A stretch of 64,000 bases of DNA, taken from Phaffia rhodozyma. Taxonomy: Eukaryota; Basidiomycota; Tremellomycetes; Cystofilobasidiales; Mrakiaceae. Under the pieces are notes generated by a model. The model did no database searches, was not told where the DNA came from, and saw nothing but the letters and a program-made list of their open reading frames with translations. Every line of letters starts with the position of its first letter. The stretch's first letter is position 1. Below, one piece after another: positions 12,085 to 23,501 of this stretch. The stretch is taken from contig JACGZH010000001.1 in the NCBI GenBank assembly GCA_014706385.1, positions 992,001 to 1,056,000 on the forward strand, given 5' to 3'. The position numbers and the translations under genes were made by a program.

Positions 12085-12908
12085 TCAGAAGAGCGCAAAC
12101 AAGAGACGGTAACTCGCATCAGGGTCGATGTCATCTTTGAACCATCGCTCTTGAGGTTCGATCGATATGTCGTTTCCGCACATCTGTATATGATCAAGCG
12201 TCCTACATAGATCAGCATCTCGGTTTCTTTGGGTAACAGGTCTCCCTATAGACAAAATCGAGGGGGGAAACAAACCTGTCGACGTGCCATCTTTCCATCA
12301 GGTGCAAACACCCAATGCTAAGGTCACCGCAAACGAAACAACGTCATTCTCTACTTAATTCCTTTGCTTTCTCCGAAGGACTCATTCTCGTGCAAGAAAC
12401 AAAAGACACAAACCTCGAGACCATAGCATCTGAACCAATCGGTCTTCAATGCAGGATCCAGAGAATACTCGTACCAGAATTGAACGGCGATCTTGTTCTC
12501 CGAAAAGGAAAACAACTTTCGGATTCTCGCCGACCAGAAACGATAGATGTCAACATGTATGCGCGCATGCAAACCGAGGAAAGGACCAAGCTCGACTTAC
12601 CTCCTTCCTTAACTTGTATCCCTTTTCTCTCTCCCACTTGCTTGTCAAGAACTGTCTGATAGATTCATGGCCTGTAACGAACGTCGATCGATTTCGCCAG
12701 ACGGAGTCTGTAGTGTAAGCGGCTGTCACCAAGTTTGCGTTTTGGGTGTTCCACAGCGCTTGGGCTATCTTCACTTTTCTTTTTGGTTTGTGCCGTTTCA
12801 ATGAAAGAACGGAGGATGCAACACAAAGATGAGTCAAAATTTCAAAGCGAGAGGAATAGACCAAGCGTACGAGTGAGCGGAGCTGAGAGTGAAAGGAGGG
12901 GTAGCCAT
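12085..12908 (-). CDS. DUF1348 NTF2-like protein
   Basis: The start MATPPFTLSSAH (12908) is spliced to KIAQALWNTQNANLVTAAYT then TDSVWRNRSTFVTG and SIRQFLTSKWEREKGYKLRK. The next exon gives SENKIAVQFWYEYS and DWFRCYGLE, then HWVFAPDGKMARRQ, and the last exon MCGNDISIEPQERWFKDDID. This order is the DUF1348 (PF07080) fold: W-N-T, then D-S-x-W-R-N-R, a W-x-R-E-x-x-Y-x-L-R-K block, I-A-V-x-F-x-Y-E and a Y-G-x-E strand. The family is a small SnoaL/NTF2-like domain known mainly from bacteria, usually about 150 residues, with no established reaction. The fungal copy is split by about five introns, so it is not a recent uninterrupted transfer. It is divergent from the RD-rich gene across about 295 bases. 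Confidence 0.82.
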
Positions 12909-13202
12909 CGGTTGAGCGGTAGACGGGGTTGGTCGAGATGATTGTGATGGTGGTCAGTGGGATCTCTCAAGATTGATATCGATGATACTTCACAAAGCAA
13001 AAGCGATTAGTAAGATCGGAACGAGAAGAAGAAGAAGCGGAACTTGAACAGAGCCAGCGATAGAAGTGACATCTGAATTTCAACATTCGTCCTCTTTCTA
13101 TCGAGTCACCACCTACAAGCAACACCCCGCTATTGCCAATATCACACCAACGCCGACAGAAGCAGCAACATTCCTTGCTGAAGCTTTGCCTCCTTCTCAT
13201 CG

Positions 13203-14880
13203 ATGGCTCCTTCTTCAAGCTCCATTATTTTTCACCTTCAAAGAGCATCTCTCGGTCTCGCAGCCACTTCCGCTTCCGGTTCGAGTTCGGCCTCCGGTAC
13301 TCTGTCCGACGCGGACGTAGCGGCGTTGATCGCTTCCGAAGCAAAGGAGAAGGAAAGGATCTGGAAAGAATATGGTCTAGGAGCTTATTCAGATCGATCA
13401 GAGTTCGTGCTCTTCGTATTCTCCTTCTTGACTTCTCCAGCAAAGCTACGAGCTTAAGGACGGTCTTGATGTATACAAAACGTTCAAACGCATGATCTAA
13501 CGGGTCCCAACCATCCTTCCTTGTCTTTCACTTCTTCCTCTTCTCCAGCTCGACAAGTTCGGCCGCTCCAAAGACACGAACGAACAAACGATTCTTATCC
13601 TCTATGATTCGCTCAGTGGATGACCACAACCAAGCTCTGCTTCGTCAACAGGCTTCTCTCGCCAGAGGATCTCTCGACCGGACGGATTCATCCAGTCGTT
13701 CAGTATCGAGAAGACAGTCTCGGTCTCGATCTCGATCACCACCCAGAGGAATGAGCGGGTGGGATGATATCACAGAGCAAGCCGAAAGAGAAGGACGGAC
13801 AGATCGTAGAGCAAGAGAAAGTAAAGGAAAAGAGAGGGACAGAGACAGAGATAGAGATAGGGATGGCAGACGGGAACGTGATCGAGATAGCAGGCGAGAC
13901 AAGGAGCGGGATAGGGATCAGATCAAGGTTTCCTCTTCGAGAGAGACGGACGAAAGGTCGAAACGGAGAAGAGAATCGCGGAACTACGAGTCCGATTCAG
14001 ACGATAACCGTCACTACAACCAAGACGACAAAGAACGGGGAACACCTTCCTCTCGACACCGTTCGCGTCGCAAAGACCGCTCCCCCGAAATCGAACCAGA
14101 CGGACCGATGACTCACCAAACACCTGGAACAGACCGATATCAATCTTTCGTTCGATCTCCCGCTCCTCCCCCATCCTCCATCGTCAAAGCGCCTTACACC
14201 CATACGCCTTCGTCTCTATCAAGAGAAGGCTCCATGTCAAGTTCAAAGACTTACCCGCGCGTCCACGGCCGGGATGCTGGATCACCTCTACCGATAAAAT
14301 CAAATGCCAGAGACCCCAACGCATCGTCCCCGCCGCCACCATCGTCCTTACCGGAAAGCACGAAACCGTCCAAGATGGACAAATATTTCGAAGAAGACTA
14401 CGACCCTAGGTTGGACGTTGCGCCTGTGCCCAAACAGGGTTTAGTAGGCGAAGGTTGGGAACGAATGTTGGATCTACTGAAGGAAAAGGAGGAGGCTAAA
14501 CGGCGGGCCAAGAAGGTAAGTCTGCTGTCTTCTTTCCGCCTTAGCTTTTTCCATCTATCCAGAAGGGGAGAATGATGATTTCTGATTCATGGTCTACGTC
14601 TTTGTCTTTCGTTTTACAAACATAGGAGAAGAAGAGACAAGAGAAGGCCGATCGAAAAGCGGCTCGAAAATCTCGAAAGAATGTTCTCGGCTCATCTTCT
14701 TCATCCGATTCAGACACATCTACCGAGAGGCGAAGAAGGAAACGACGAAAAGAGAAGAAAGAAGCTTCGAAACCCGAGTGGTTGAAGGACATGGAGAATA
14801 GGGAGAAAGGGGTAATGGAGATGCAGTACACAAAGCGCGGAGAGGCCAGAGCGTGGGATAAGGATAAAGTTGAGATATGA
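13203..14880 (+). CDS. RD/SR-rich nuclear protein, probably splicing-associated
   Basis: Exon 1 (13203-13402) encodes an N-terminal SASGSSSASG stretch and IASEAKEKERIWKEYGLG. Exon 2 (13549-14515) continues with TNKRFLSSMIRSVDDHN and QALLRQQASL, then a long RS and RD/RE dipeptide-rich region (13690-13920; repeated RDRDRD units), a Ser/Pro linker and MDKYFEEDYDPRLDVAPVP followed by GWERMLDLLKEKEEAKRRA. Exon 3 (from about 14627) has Lys/Arg-rich helices, a SSSSSDSDTS acidic-serine patch and KPEWLKDMENREKGVMEM. RS and RD repeats are typical of spliceosomal and mRNA-export factors. The two conserved ends (N-K-R-F-L..D-x-H-N and Y-D-P-R-x-D-V) suggest one family, but I cannot name it. It converges on MAU2. 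Confidence 0.7.
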
Positions 14881-15040
14881 AATGCTTTCCTCCTGCGTGT
14901 CACTTGCAAAAAAAAAAAGAAGAGAAGAAACGTCCAATCGGTCTTTCGATTGGTGTGTATAGATCAAAATATCAGGTGAAATCAAACATTGTAAAGCATG
15001 AATAATAGAGAATCAGGCAAAAGACAGATGGATTCATGAT

Positions 15041-18000
15041 TCACTCCATCATCTGATGCTCGGTTTTCGGCTGTATTGGGCTAGGATGGGGGAGGGACGC
15101 AGAAAGCTCGGCGAGTTTTTCTCGATGTCGTTGGTTTCTGTAGCAACCAAACAAGACCGAGGTTGAGCACAGATCGTCTGGTCGTATTTGAAACCCGAGA
15201 CTTACAGTTTCGCTACTCCAGCCGCATTTGGATCCTTGTTCCTCTTCAGCACACCTATACCCGTACCAAGACGACCAATGACCACTAGGTCAGGAATTTC
15301 TGTGCGTCACACACAACCCTAATGAGAACAAAGAGAAACAGTGTAGGTACTCACTCTCATACTTCTCTCCCAACCAGAGACCTAGAGCTGCATGACCGTG
15401 AGAACCGTCCTTTCCTAGTAGGCGCGATAGATGAAGGGCCGTCTGAAGCATCACTAGCGATTGCTGAGCTCGAGTGTTCTAGTTTCGTGATAAAGGAGGT
15501 ATTAAAAAATTCAACATATGAACAAAGCTAAGGACAGTATTCCTCGACAGAACGAGATGTTGGCACTGATGAACGAAGGAGTTATTAATCAGACGTACCA
15601 AGTAGAGAGCAGCCGTTAGAGAAAGAATAATGGGCCGGGCAGTGTTGTCTATAGCGGTTGTAGCTAGCTCAAGACAGGATCTCAGATGTTGTCTTGAAGA
15701 AGGAAAGAAAAGGATAATCGACTAGATCAGCTGAGAGACATGCGCCTTCAAGTTCAATATCGTGAAAGAGAAGAGGAACACGTACTTTGATTTGAGAATC
15801 TCCTTCTCCATCAAAGCCAACAACATTCCTCCTGAAACCTTCAACACCACATTCTCAGCCCCTGTAACGTCTCTCATCTTCCCTCCTTTACTCGAAGCTT
15901 CAGACCTTGGTTCACCTCCTTGACCTACCGTAGCTGAGCCAGCTGGGACGACGTATGCTCCTGTCTCTCCTAATCCATTTCCCCAAGACTTCTTCGCAAT
16001 CTTTTCACATTCTGTTCTGACCTCATCCAATCTACCGAGCCCGACCATTAGACCCATCTCGCCCAACTTGGCCGCTAAAGCCAGATCTCGAGCCGACGCC
16101 GACGTCGTGCACATCTGTAGCGCGGTGTGATGAGCGACTCGGTAGAGTATTAAAGCGCGGTCGGTTTGAAGTGTCGAATGAGATAAATGGGCTTGAAGAA
16201 GAGTTACTTGTGCGCTGAAGGAGGGGAAAAGAGACTTCCTCCGAAGGTAGGCTATTAGACTATCGATGCTCTTCGGGTGTGATGAGATATATAAGATTAG
16301 CGTGGTTAAGCAAAGGGGTCGGAAAGACCGATAAAAGAGAAGATTATGTACCTCCTGGGCTTCTTCAAATTCTGAACGGATGATGGCAACACTAATTATC
16401 TCACACTGAAGCTCAGCATGCATCGTAGCTTGTTTGACCTCCCATTCCTTTACGTGCAATACCGTAGCAAACGGTGGATAAGATATTCCCGGTGCCGCCT
16501 CTATTCCTTGGTCGAGTTGCCTGATCCCCTCCTCTGCAAACACTCGTTTCTTAGGCCGTTTGACAGCAGGGTCTCTCTTGGAAAGCGATGTTATCAGACA
16601 TGCAAGGACGTATAGAATATGCGGAGGTGTCAACAGGACTTGAAGTGGGACGCTGATCGATCCATCGCTATATGGTCCGAAAGCAGTAGGTTGCAAGGGT
16701 ATCTGAAGGAGCATCAAACAAGATGGACGCTCAGCAAACCTCTAATCGTATTCACAGCACATATGAGTGTCCAAAACAGTAAGTTCGAACTAACCTCCCA
16801 AACTCCCCCTCCTAGTCCCTCGGTGCCCTCATTGCCTTCATCCAAGGTGACATGAAGAACCTTGATCATCGCATTAGCCTCTTGAGCTTCACCAAGATGA
16901 TTGTAGACGAGCGCGGCGAAGCCCAAGAAATGTATGAGCAACTGCTTCTCCAATGCCTTTGCCTTCACGCCCTCTATAGGTCGGGCTGTATCAGCTGGAG
17001 TTTTGGAAGGATCGGTCGAATCTGACAAGAAAGGCTGAACTTCTGGGTGGGCCCGAACGGAATCAATCACTCTTCGAGCTTCTCGCCAGCTTCCTTCTCG
17101 AGCCAGGATACCTAATTTTGCGATTGAGGAAAGGAGAGCTAATATAGGCTCGTCGTTCGTTGTGGCAAGAGAGTGGAGAGTAGAGAGTGTAGACAAAGCG
17201 AGAGACAAAGAAGGAGGCGAAGCGGTGATGTAGTGGTTTGTAAGAGAGAGGAGAAGTTGGAAGCGGGCAGCTAGTGAGAGGCTGAGTACATAAAGACACC
17301 AATGAATGCTTCGATCAATACGAGAGATACGCAAACGTAGTTTGCCTACACTTGTCTCAGAGAAAAAGAGAAGAATATACGAACGTTGGCGAATCCAGTG
17401 CTTTTTTGAGGGCTTTGATAGCAATCCTGTGGTTCCCCTATAATTAAAATACATGCAGCCATCGATCAGCCACTGAACACTGTCAGACCAAGAGAAGCAG
17501 AGACGACTTACAAGTAAGGCATTGACATCAGTCTGGAGGATGACCAAGCGCCAAAGATGTTGCGAGGCTAGAGAGGGATGCTGGAAAGGTTTAAAAAAAA
17601 AGGGCAATTGATTGAGGTTTAATCAGAAGATTTCAATAGATAAATGGGCATATATACTCACCCTTTGACAGAGTGATATCTTATGTGCATACAACGATAG
17701 GAAGAAGAATGAGAGGCAGTCAAGCGGACGGATATGTATTCCATTGATCGAACTCACCGCTTTGCCCAGTCCCCGCTCCACCTCTTTAGCCTCAATCCTA
17801 CCTCGTTCTCTCCAGACGTTATCCTGAGTATCTAAATGTTTTCTAACTCCCATCCCCAATGACAGCTTGACGATTTCTACTCCGACAGATCCCTCCAGCA
17901 GCCTCATTTCGATTTCTTCTCTCGGGCCAGAGCTCGCTCCTGGAGCACTTAGAGAGCTTCGAAGCAGTGACAGAGCCATGTACAAGTTCGGTAGAGGCGT

Positions 18001-18501
18001 GGTCGATCTTCCTGGGTGAGAAGATTTAGATGGTGAAAGCAGTTGACTGCAAAGGTAGGAGACCAGAGGGATTGGAAGAGGTGGGTGCGGCCTGGGCGAT
18101 GACATGGAGGATGATGTACGCCTGAGGGAGGAGGAATGAGGATTCAACTCTCGGGACACGATCGGAGATGAGCTAAGAGGAGTTTGATCTGATGTTCTGA
18201 TCCTCAAAGCGGCTGCCCGTTTGATTGATTGAGCACGACGAGATTCAAGGACAGGAACAGGTATCGGAGTCGGAAGATGCGGCGATGAAGGCGGCTGTGG
18301 TGTGGCTTCGGATGCTTCGTCATCTACTGTCGATGAGTCCTGTCCGTCCTCGGTACTCATATCTATGAGGTCCAGCATCTCATCTGAGCTGTCTTCACCC
18401 TCTCCCTCTTCTGAGGTTTGTTGGTAGGATGTAGATGTCGCTCCTTTGCCGTGTGACAAAGTCCGACGTTTCTTGGTCGTGCCGACAGTGGAGCGTGGCA
18501 T
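15041..18501 (-). CDS. MAU2: MAU2/Scc4 cohesin-loading factor subunit
   Basis: The protein starts MPRSTVGTTKKRRTLSHG, has a long Ser/Pro-rich disordered N-terminus, and then helical TPR-like repeats: MALSLLRSSLSAPG, EEIEMRLLEGSVGVEIVKLS, SLASQHLWRLVILQTDVNAL, ARFQLLLSLTNHYITASPPS, AKALEKQLLIHFLGFAALVY and ALILYRVAHHTALQM. Near the end come LRSCLELATTAIDNTARPI, VVIGRLGTGIGVLKRNKDPN and RNQRHREKLAELSASLP. This matches the Cohesin_load (Mau2/Scc4) family in order and motif; Mau2 binds the N-terminus of Scc2 and helps place cohesin on chromatin. An 18-nt exon (17662-17679, reading ISLCQR in frame) is needed to join LGKA to HPSLASQ. Three ACGCGT boxes lie upstream (18704-18735), fitting a G1/S-regulated gene. 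About ten exons. Confidence 0.72.
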
Positions 18502-18904
18502 GGGTAAAAATCGGCCGATCTGAGGAAAACTTGGATCAAACTTCTTGATTATCCCCTAAATTTCCGAAGGGACTTATCGCTGTTGGAAATTAGAAACAGA
18601 AAAGAGACCAAGGAGACCAAACGACACAGAGATGATGTCGAGAACGAGGGCGAGGACGAAGACGGCCAGAGTGACCGAGAAGGTTGTGTAATTAGCTGGA
18701 CCGACGCGTCGATCTGACGCGTTTCTTTGACGCGTCGCGAGGGCACAAAACACGTGGGATTTAACCCTAACCAGCCTCGCACGGGCTCACTGCCAACGCT
18801 ACTCTCAATTCTCCGGGGCTCTTTGGATTTCATCTCCCATCTTTCAACTGTACCTCAAACAGTGACTCGTCGTACTCATCAGTAGAACTAGCTTGCGTCT
18901 CGGA
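18502..18904. promoter_or_regulatory. Divergent promoter between MAU2 and COG4
   Basis: About 400 bases between two start codons facing away from each other. It contains three ACGCGT boxes (18704-18735) and a CACGTG E-box at 18751-18756. No coding region is supported; a short minus-strand frame (18549-18833) has no domain. Confidence 0.7.
18704..18735. promoter_or_regulatory. Cluster of three MCB (ACGCGT) boxes
   Basis: Exact ACGCGT at 18704-18709, 18717-18722 and 18730-18735, each preceded by G and spaced 13 bases start to start. ACGCGT is the MluI cell-cycle box bound by MBF (Mbp1/Swi6 type) in fungi, which drives G1/S genes including cohesion and replication genes. The site is about 200 bases from the MAU2 start and 170 from the COG4 start; MAU2 is the likelier target. 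Confidence 0.75.
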
Positions 18905-21900
18905 ATGGACATTCAGGCAGCTACGCCTTCGGTCGATCCGCCACCGGGTCCTTCTCGTGTTCATCCTAGGACATTACTCTCCTCAGCTCTTCTCCCTCAC
19001 TTGGCAACGCTTCAGACGCTCGAGTCTACACTCTCTCAGGATCTCCATGCTCTTTTATCAGATCGAACTACCATCGACTCGGCCCATACAAATATCAAAA
19101 AACTGCTTCCTCGGATTGAGCAGGTCGAGGCTGAGGTGGGAAGTGACGAGCATGGCGATGGGACCAGCCGAGGTGGACAACTCGGACGGAGCGCAGAGAA
19201 GAAGGAAGGCCTGCTAAAGAGGATCGGGGTGGTTAATGAAATCGCAGAGAGGGTCGGCGGAAAGGTCAGAGGGCTGGATCTGGAGCTGAAGAGAGTTCGG
19301 GAAGCAGTCGATAGACTGAATGAAGTGATGGAGCTCAAGGTTCGTCACCGTTCTTCTCTACTCATATGTCTCGTCAAAGACTGCACACGAGCGAAGGCAA
19401 CACATCCAAGTGACTGTGCAGACTTATCAGTTTACTCGTTTCATTCTCCAACTTGGCACTCTCATTCGAACTATATGTGTGTATATAGACCTCTTTAGAG
19501 ATCTTAAGGACTTCCATCGCATCCCAAGACTGGGAAACAGCAGCCAGATCCTGCCGACGAGCCATGGACGTTCCTCAGGAGATCATGGAAGGCGGCTTTG
19601 CAGCTCGGGTCGTTGTAAGTTCTATCCCCTCTTCCACTTCGATTACAATTCCAGATTCTGATATAAATCAAGTTGCGCATATCGATCATCGCCAAAATTA
19701 TTCTCAGCCTACATCCGAGTATCCATCTCTTCCCTCCCAGTCTTTACATGACCTTCGATCCCAGCTTCTTCACATCTTTTCTCGTCAATTCGGAATAGCA
19801 GCAGCTTCTCGAGATGAGGTTGCAACTAGCCGATTCTTTCGCTTATGGCCAGAGATCGGAGCTGAAGTAAGTCAAACTATGGCGAGACTACTCAGCTGTC
19901 TGTGTAAAACGGGTTTGATGAACACATTCGTCTTCTGGCTCAACTCGTGTATAACTCGCTCTTGACACGGTGAACCGACTCACAGAACGAGGGACTGGAA
20001 TCATATGGTGACTTTGTCGTAGGTCTGGTTCGAGGCCGAAACATGAGCGCTGGAAAGAGTGAGATATCCCGTCATTCCGCTTGTCAAGTGAGATGACCCA
20101 ATACTAAATATATGTTCATCTCATACGTCTGATGACATCACCTGAAACTTCCAAGCTTCCTCTCCGTTATACTATATAGCTCATCTTACGGCTCTATTCG
20201 AGTCTATTGGCTTGATAGTAGACCAGCATCAACCAGTAGTGGAGAAATATTACGGATCAGGAAGGATGAAGGCTGTTGTTGGTCGATTACAGGAAGAGGT
20301 TGACCGAGTAGTCAAAGGTTTGCTAGAAGGTTGGGAGGAGGAAAGGAGGGTTCGCAGATTGGTCTGTTCCCTCCATCATCTCATAACGCATCTTCTGTTC
20401 TTCTTCGTTTGATTGATCACATTTGTTGCTCGGTACATAGTTGTCGGCCACTAAGAACGCAACCACAGCCGCTAGATCACCCTTTTCGCCACCTCCGCCT
20501 CAAAGTGTCCTGTCAAGTTCTCACCTATCCTCTCTTCCTAACGCTGCCACCTCGCTGCTGAACACATATAACGCCAATAGAAAAGTCACTCCCTCGAGCT
20601 CGACGCCTACTCCTCATCCGGCTGACGAAGACACAGGACCAGATCCGAGGGAAATCGACAAGTTGTTGAGAGAGCTAACAGGCATGACCAGCCGGTGGGG
20701 ACTCTATCGACGTTTCTTATGGGGCCGATTACAGGTCCGTTTTGTTTTTCAGGGCACCGATAGAATTCTGTTGAGCTGATGGACTGTGTGCTTGTCTGGG
20801 CTTGAATGTGATTCATCTAAAATCTTGTCTACGTAGGACGTCGATCCGGGTTCAGTACCTCCGCCTTCTGCGAATCCAAACTCTCCACTTTTCCCGCCAT
20901 CACTCCCACCTTCCCAGTCGTCTCCTGACGGAACCAACCTGATCGAGACCAGTGGCTCTCAACAACTATTCCATCAAAGCCTTCAAAATGTGTATGAGCC
21001 CCTTGAGACGTTCTTCCTCCGACATACGACCGATAAAGCTCTCCGGTTGTCCATCTCAGACACATCTTCTAGACCACACCTTTCATCCGCACCGGACGAT
21101 ACGTTCTATTTGCTCAAATCAGTGTTGTACCGATTAATTGCCGGATCGAGTCTGAGTACGTTGGAGAGAATGACGGCCAGAGTGGCAGAAGTGATCGAAA
21201 TTGATTACCTTGGGGGTGTGAAGAGGAAGATGGACGGTGTGTACGCAGGTGTGAGAAGTGCAGGTGTGACCGGAGCCACTCAGGGTGGTACCACCGGAGG
21301 AGGTGGACCGAAGGCGGGAAGTGAGGCAGAGAGATTAGAGAGAGAGATGAGAGGAACGTTTGTGGTTCGTCCTTATCTCTCTCATTCTTTATGCTCGTAG
21401 AGGGTTCTGATGATAGATCGACGATCTGTTCTTTATTGAACGTACCAGGTATACGCAAATGATTTGGACGTTTCGGCTGATCACACAGAACGACTTCTAC
21501 ATGAGATTCTGGAGAGTGACGCAATCCCCCAGGCGTTCTTGACGGAAGAGGTCGAGAAGGCCATCGCAGCCTTCGCGCCTTTGAATGCATTGGCTGACAA
21601 GTTCCGGGTGACTCTCAAGGTGCGTCTTTTTGTGAGCTGTCGTCGACAGATAAAATGTGGAGATCAAGTTTAGTCCATCGAACATCAAGCTCACTTCCTT
21701 CTTGATAACCCACGCCCACAAACAGGCAAGCCTCGATCAACTATTCAACCAACTCGTTCGACCGAGACTGCGAGCATTTATTGAAGATTGCTACAAAGGA
21801 GTTACCTATACATTGGACGAAGATAGCTACGCAGAAGCAGAGTTCCAAGACGTCGTCAGAAAAAGATTTGCTAGAGGATGGGACGCGTTGGTCGAGGGTT

Positions 21901-22595
21901 ACAGGGTGAGACTTTCATCTGTCTTCATTTCTGAACGTGCATATGAATCTGACAAGGGGTTTCTTCTTTTGACCTCAACATGGGCTGGAATGAAAATATG
22001 GTAGGACTCATTTACGGACGCAAACTACCAAGCGTTCTTCCTAATGAGCGTCGAAGTACTGGTCCGACCATGGGAGAAATTGTTAATGACTATGAAATTC
22101 ACCGAGGTCTGTCCCCTCTCCCCCCCTTTTGTCTACTTTCAAAATCATGTTTCCGTCATCCTGACAATCCGTGTATCTTTCTTCTCTCCGGGTGGGTTGT
22201 CTTGTGTGCTTTATTCCACGGGTCTAGCTCGGCGCACTACGGTTTGATAGAGATCTACGATCGATCGCAAACTTCCTTACCACCCAGACATCTTTTGGAG
22301 GCTCGAGAGAGAAATTCATCAGGTTGCAACAGATTTCGACTGTGTTGAATCTAGGCCCCGTACGTCGCTCTTTCTGTTTCCTTCCTGTCTTCCCCACCCC
22401 ATGTTGACAGTCAAACCCAACTGTTCCCGATTTGACTCTTTCTGTCCTCGAAACCGGTTTGCTTTCTTTGAACCCCATCTTGCAACCCGGGATGAAACGT
22501 AGGATGAAGACCCCCGAGAGTTCTACGCACAAAGCGGGATCCCATGGAGACTCGGTAGAGTAGAGTATGACACCGTTTGTGCTTTACGTTCTTGA
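18905..22595 (+). CDS. COG4: Conserved oligomeric Golgi complex subunit 4
   Basis: The start MDIQAATPSVDPPPG leads to an N-terminal coiled coil (LESTLSQDLHALLSDRTTID, then VREAVDRLNEVMELK). Then follow RTSIASQDWETAARSCRRAM, TSRFFRLWPEIGAE, NEGLESYGDFVVGLVRGRN, YIAHLTALFESIGLIVDQHQ and RMKAVVGRLQEEVDRVVKGL. Later exons include LRELTGMTSRWGLYRRFL, YEPLETFFLRHTTDKAL, DDTFYLLKSVLYRLIAGSSL, LDVSADHTERLLHEILES and a C-terminal block ending GIPWRLGRVEYDTVCALRS. The order and the closing P-W-R-L motif are those of COG4, a subunit of the Golgi tethering complex that guides retrograde vesicles and binds the Sly1/SNARE machinery. About a dozen exons are inferred. The frame at the end (22503-22595) fixes the stop; another frame stops slightly earlier but lacks the PWRL motif. 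Confidence 0.92.
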
Positions 22596-23501
22596 TCCCT
22601 CTTCCTCTTCTTTTTTTTTTTCTGCTTCCTTTTCTTGTTCGTCTTTCTTTGTTTTTATTTCTATTTTTGTCGTTGTTCTTTTTGTGTTCATACGTTTTTT
22701 GGGGAAGATAGATGGTGCCGGATGGAGAGCGCGATGTGCGACGCACGACTAGGACGATAGACCGTCAGAAGGTATCAGGAACGAGACAAAGATCGAAGTT
22801 TAAAAGAAAAGAAAAAGAGATGTAGAACGAAATCCCTATCGATCGATTCGCCTCTCCTTCTCTCTGTTGATCCAACTCTGTCTTCGAATAGGAAGAAAAA
22901 AAACACAAGAGAGGGTGTTTTTCTTTTTCTGGGTAAGGAGATAAAAGAGACAGAGAAAGTAATCAAGGATACATCAATAACGATAAAGAACAACTCAACG
23001 AGGAAACAGACGAACAGATGAACAAAGGAGAAGAGAGCGAATAGAAGAAAGGAGAAGAAGACTCTAACAAGAGCGGACGAACGGACCGATGAAAGAAAGG
23101 GATAGGGCAGAACAGGCGATGTATGTATAAGAAAGAAAAAGAGATAGATGGAAGAAAAATAGAAATTTGGTGTAATATAGCGAAGACAAGGAGTGAGGTT
23201 TCTGAGAGGAAAGACTAGAGGCAACCGAGTAAGGATCAGAAGCTTGTAAGGAGAGGGGAGAAGAGGAGAGGAAGGATCGAGAGGAAGAAAGACACGATGA
23301 TCGCATGTATGTAAGAGAAAGAAATCGAGTATCCAAGAGAAAAGGGCAGAGAGGCACTTGGGAAGAAAGATGTTCCAGAATGTTACCGCACGATCGAACG
23401 GATTGATGATGAAGGAAGGGTGATAGACAAGAAGATGAAAAAGGATGAATATAGAGTTGAAAAAAAGGGAATGGAATTGGGGCATCTGTGCTGATGTTTT
23501 C
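22596..23501. other. Convergent 3' region between COG4 and PBS2
   Basis: About 0.9 kb without a supported gene. The + strand is T-rich to about 22700 and then strongly A/G-rich (22790-23480). The purine bias creates a 270-codon minus-strand frame of Phe/Ser/Leu-rich low complexity that is not a credible protein. Likely long 3' UTRs. Confidence 0.5.

Noticed and set aside
11659..12210. A 183-codon + strand ORF
   Set aside because: Overlaps the end of the DUF1348 gene on the other strand and crosses good splice sites of the small gene before it; no domain.
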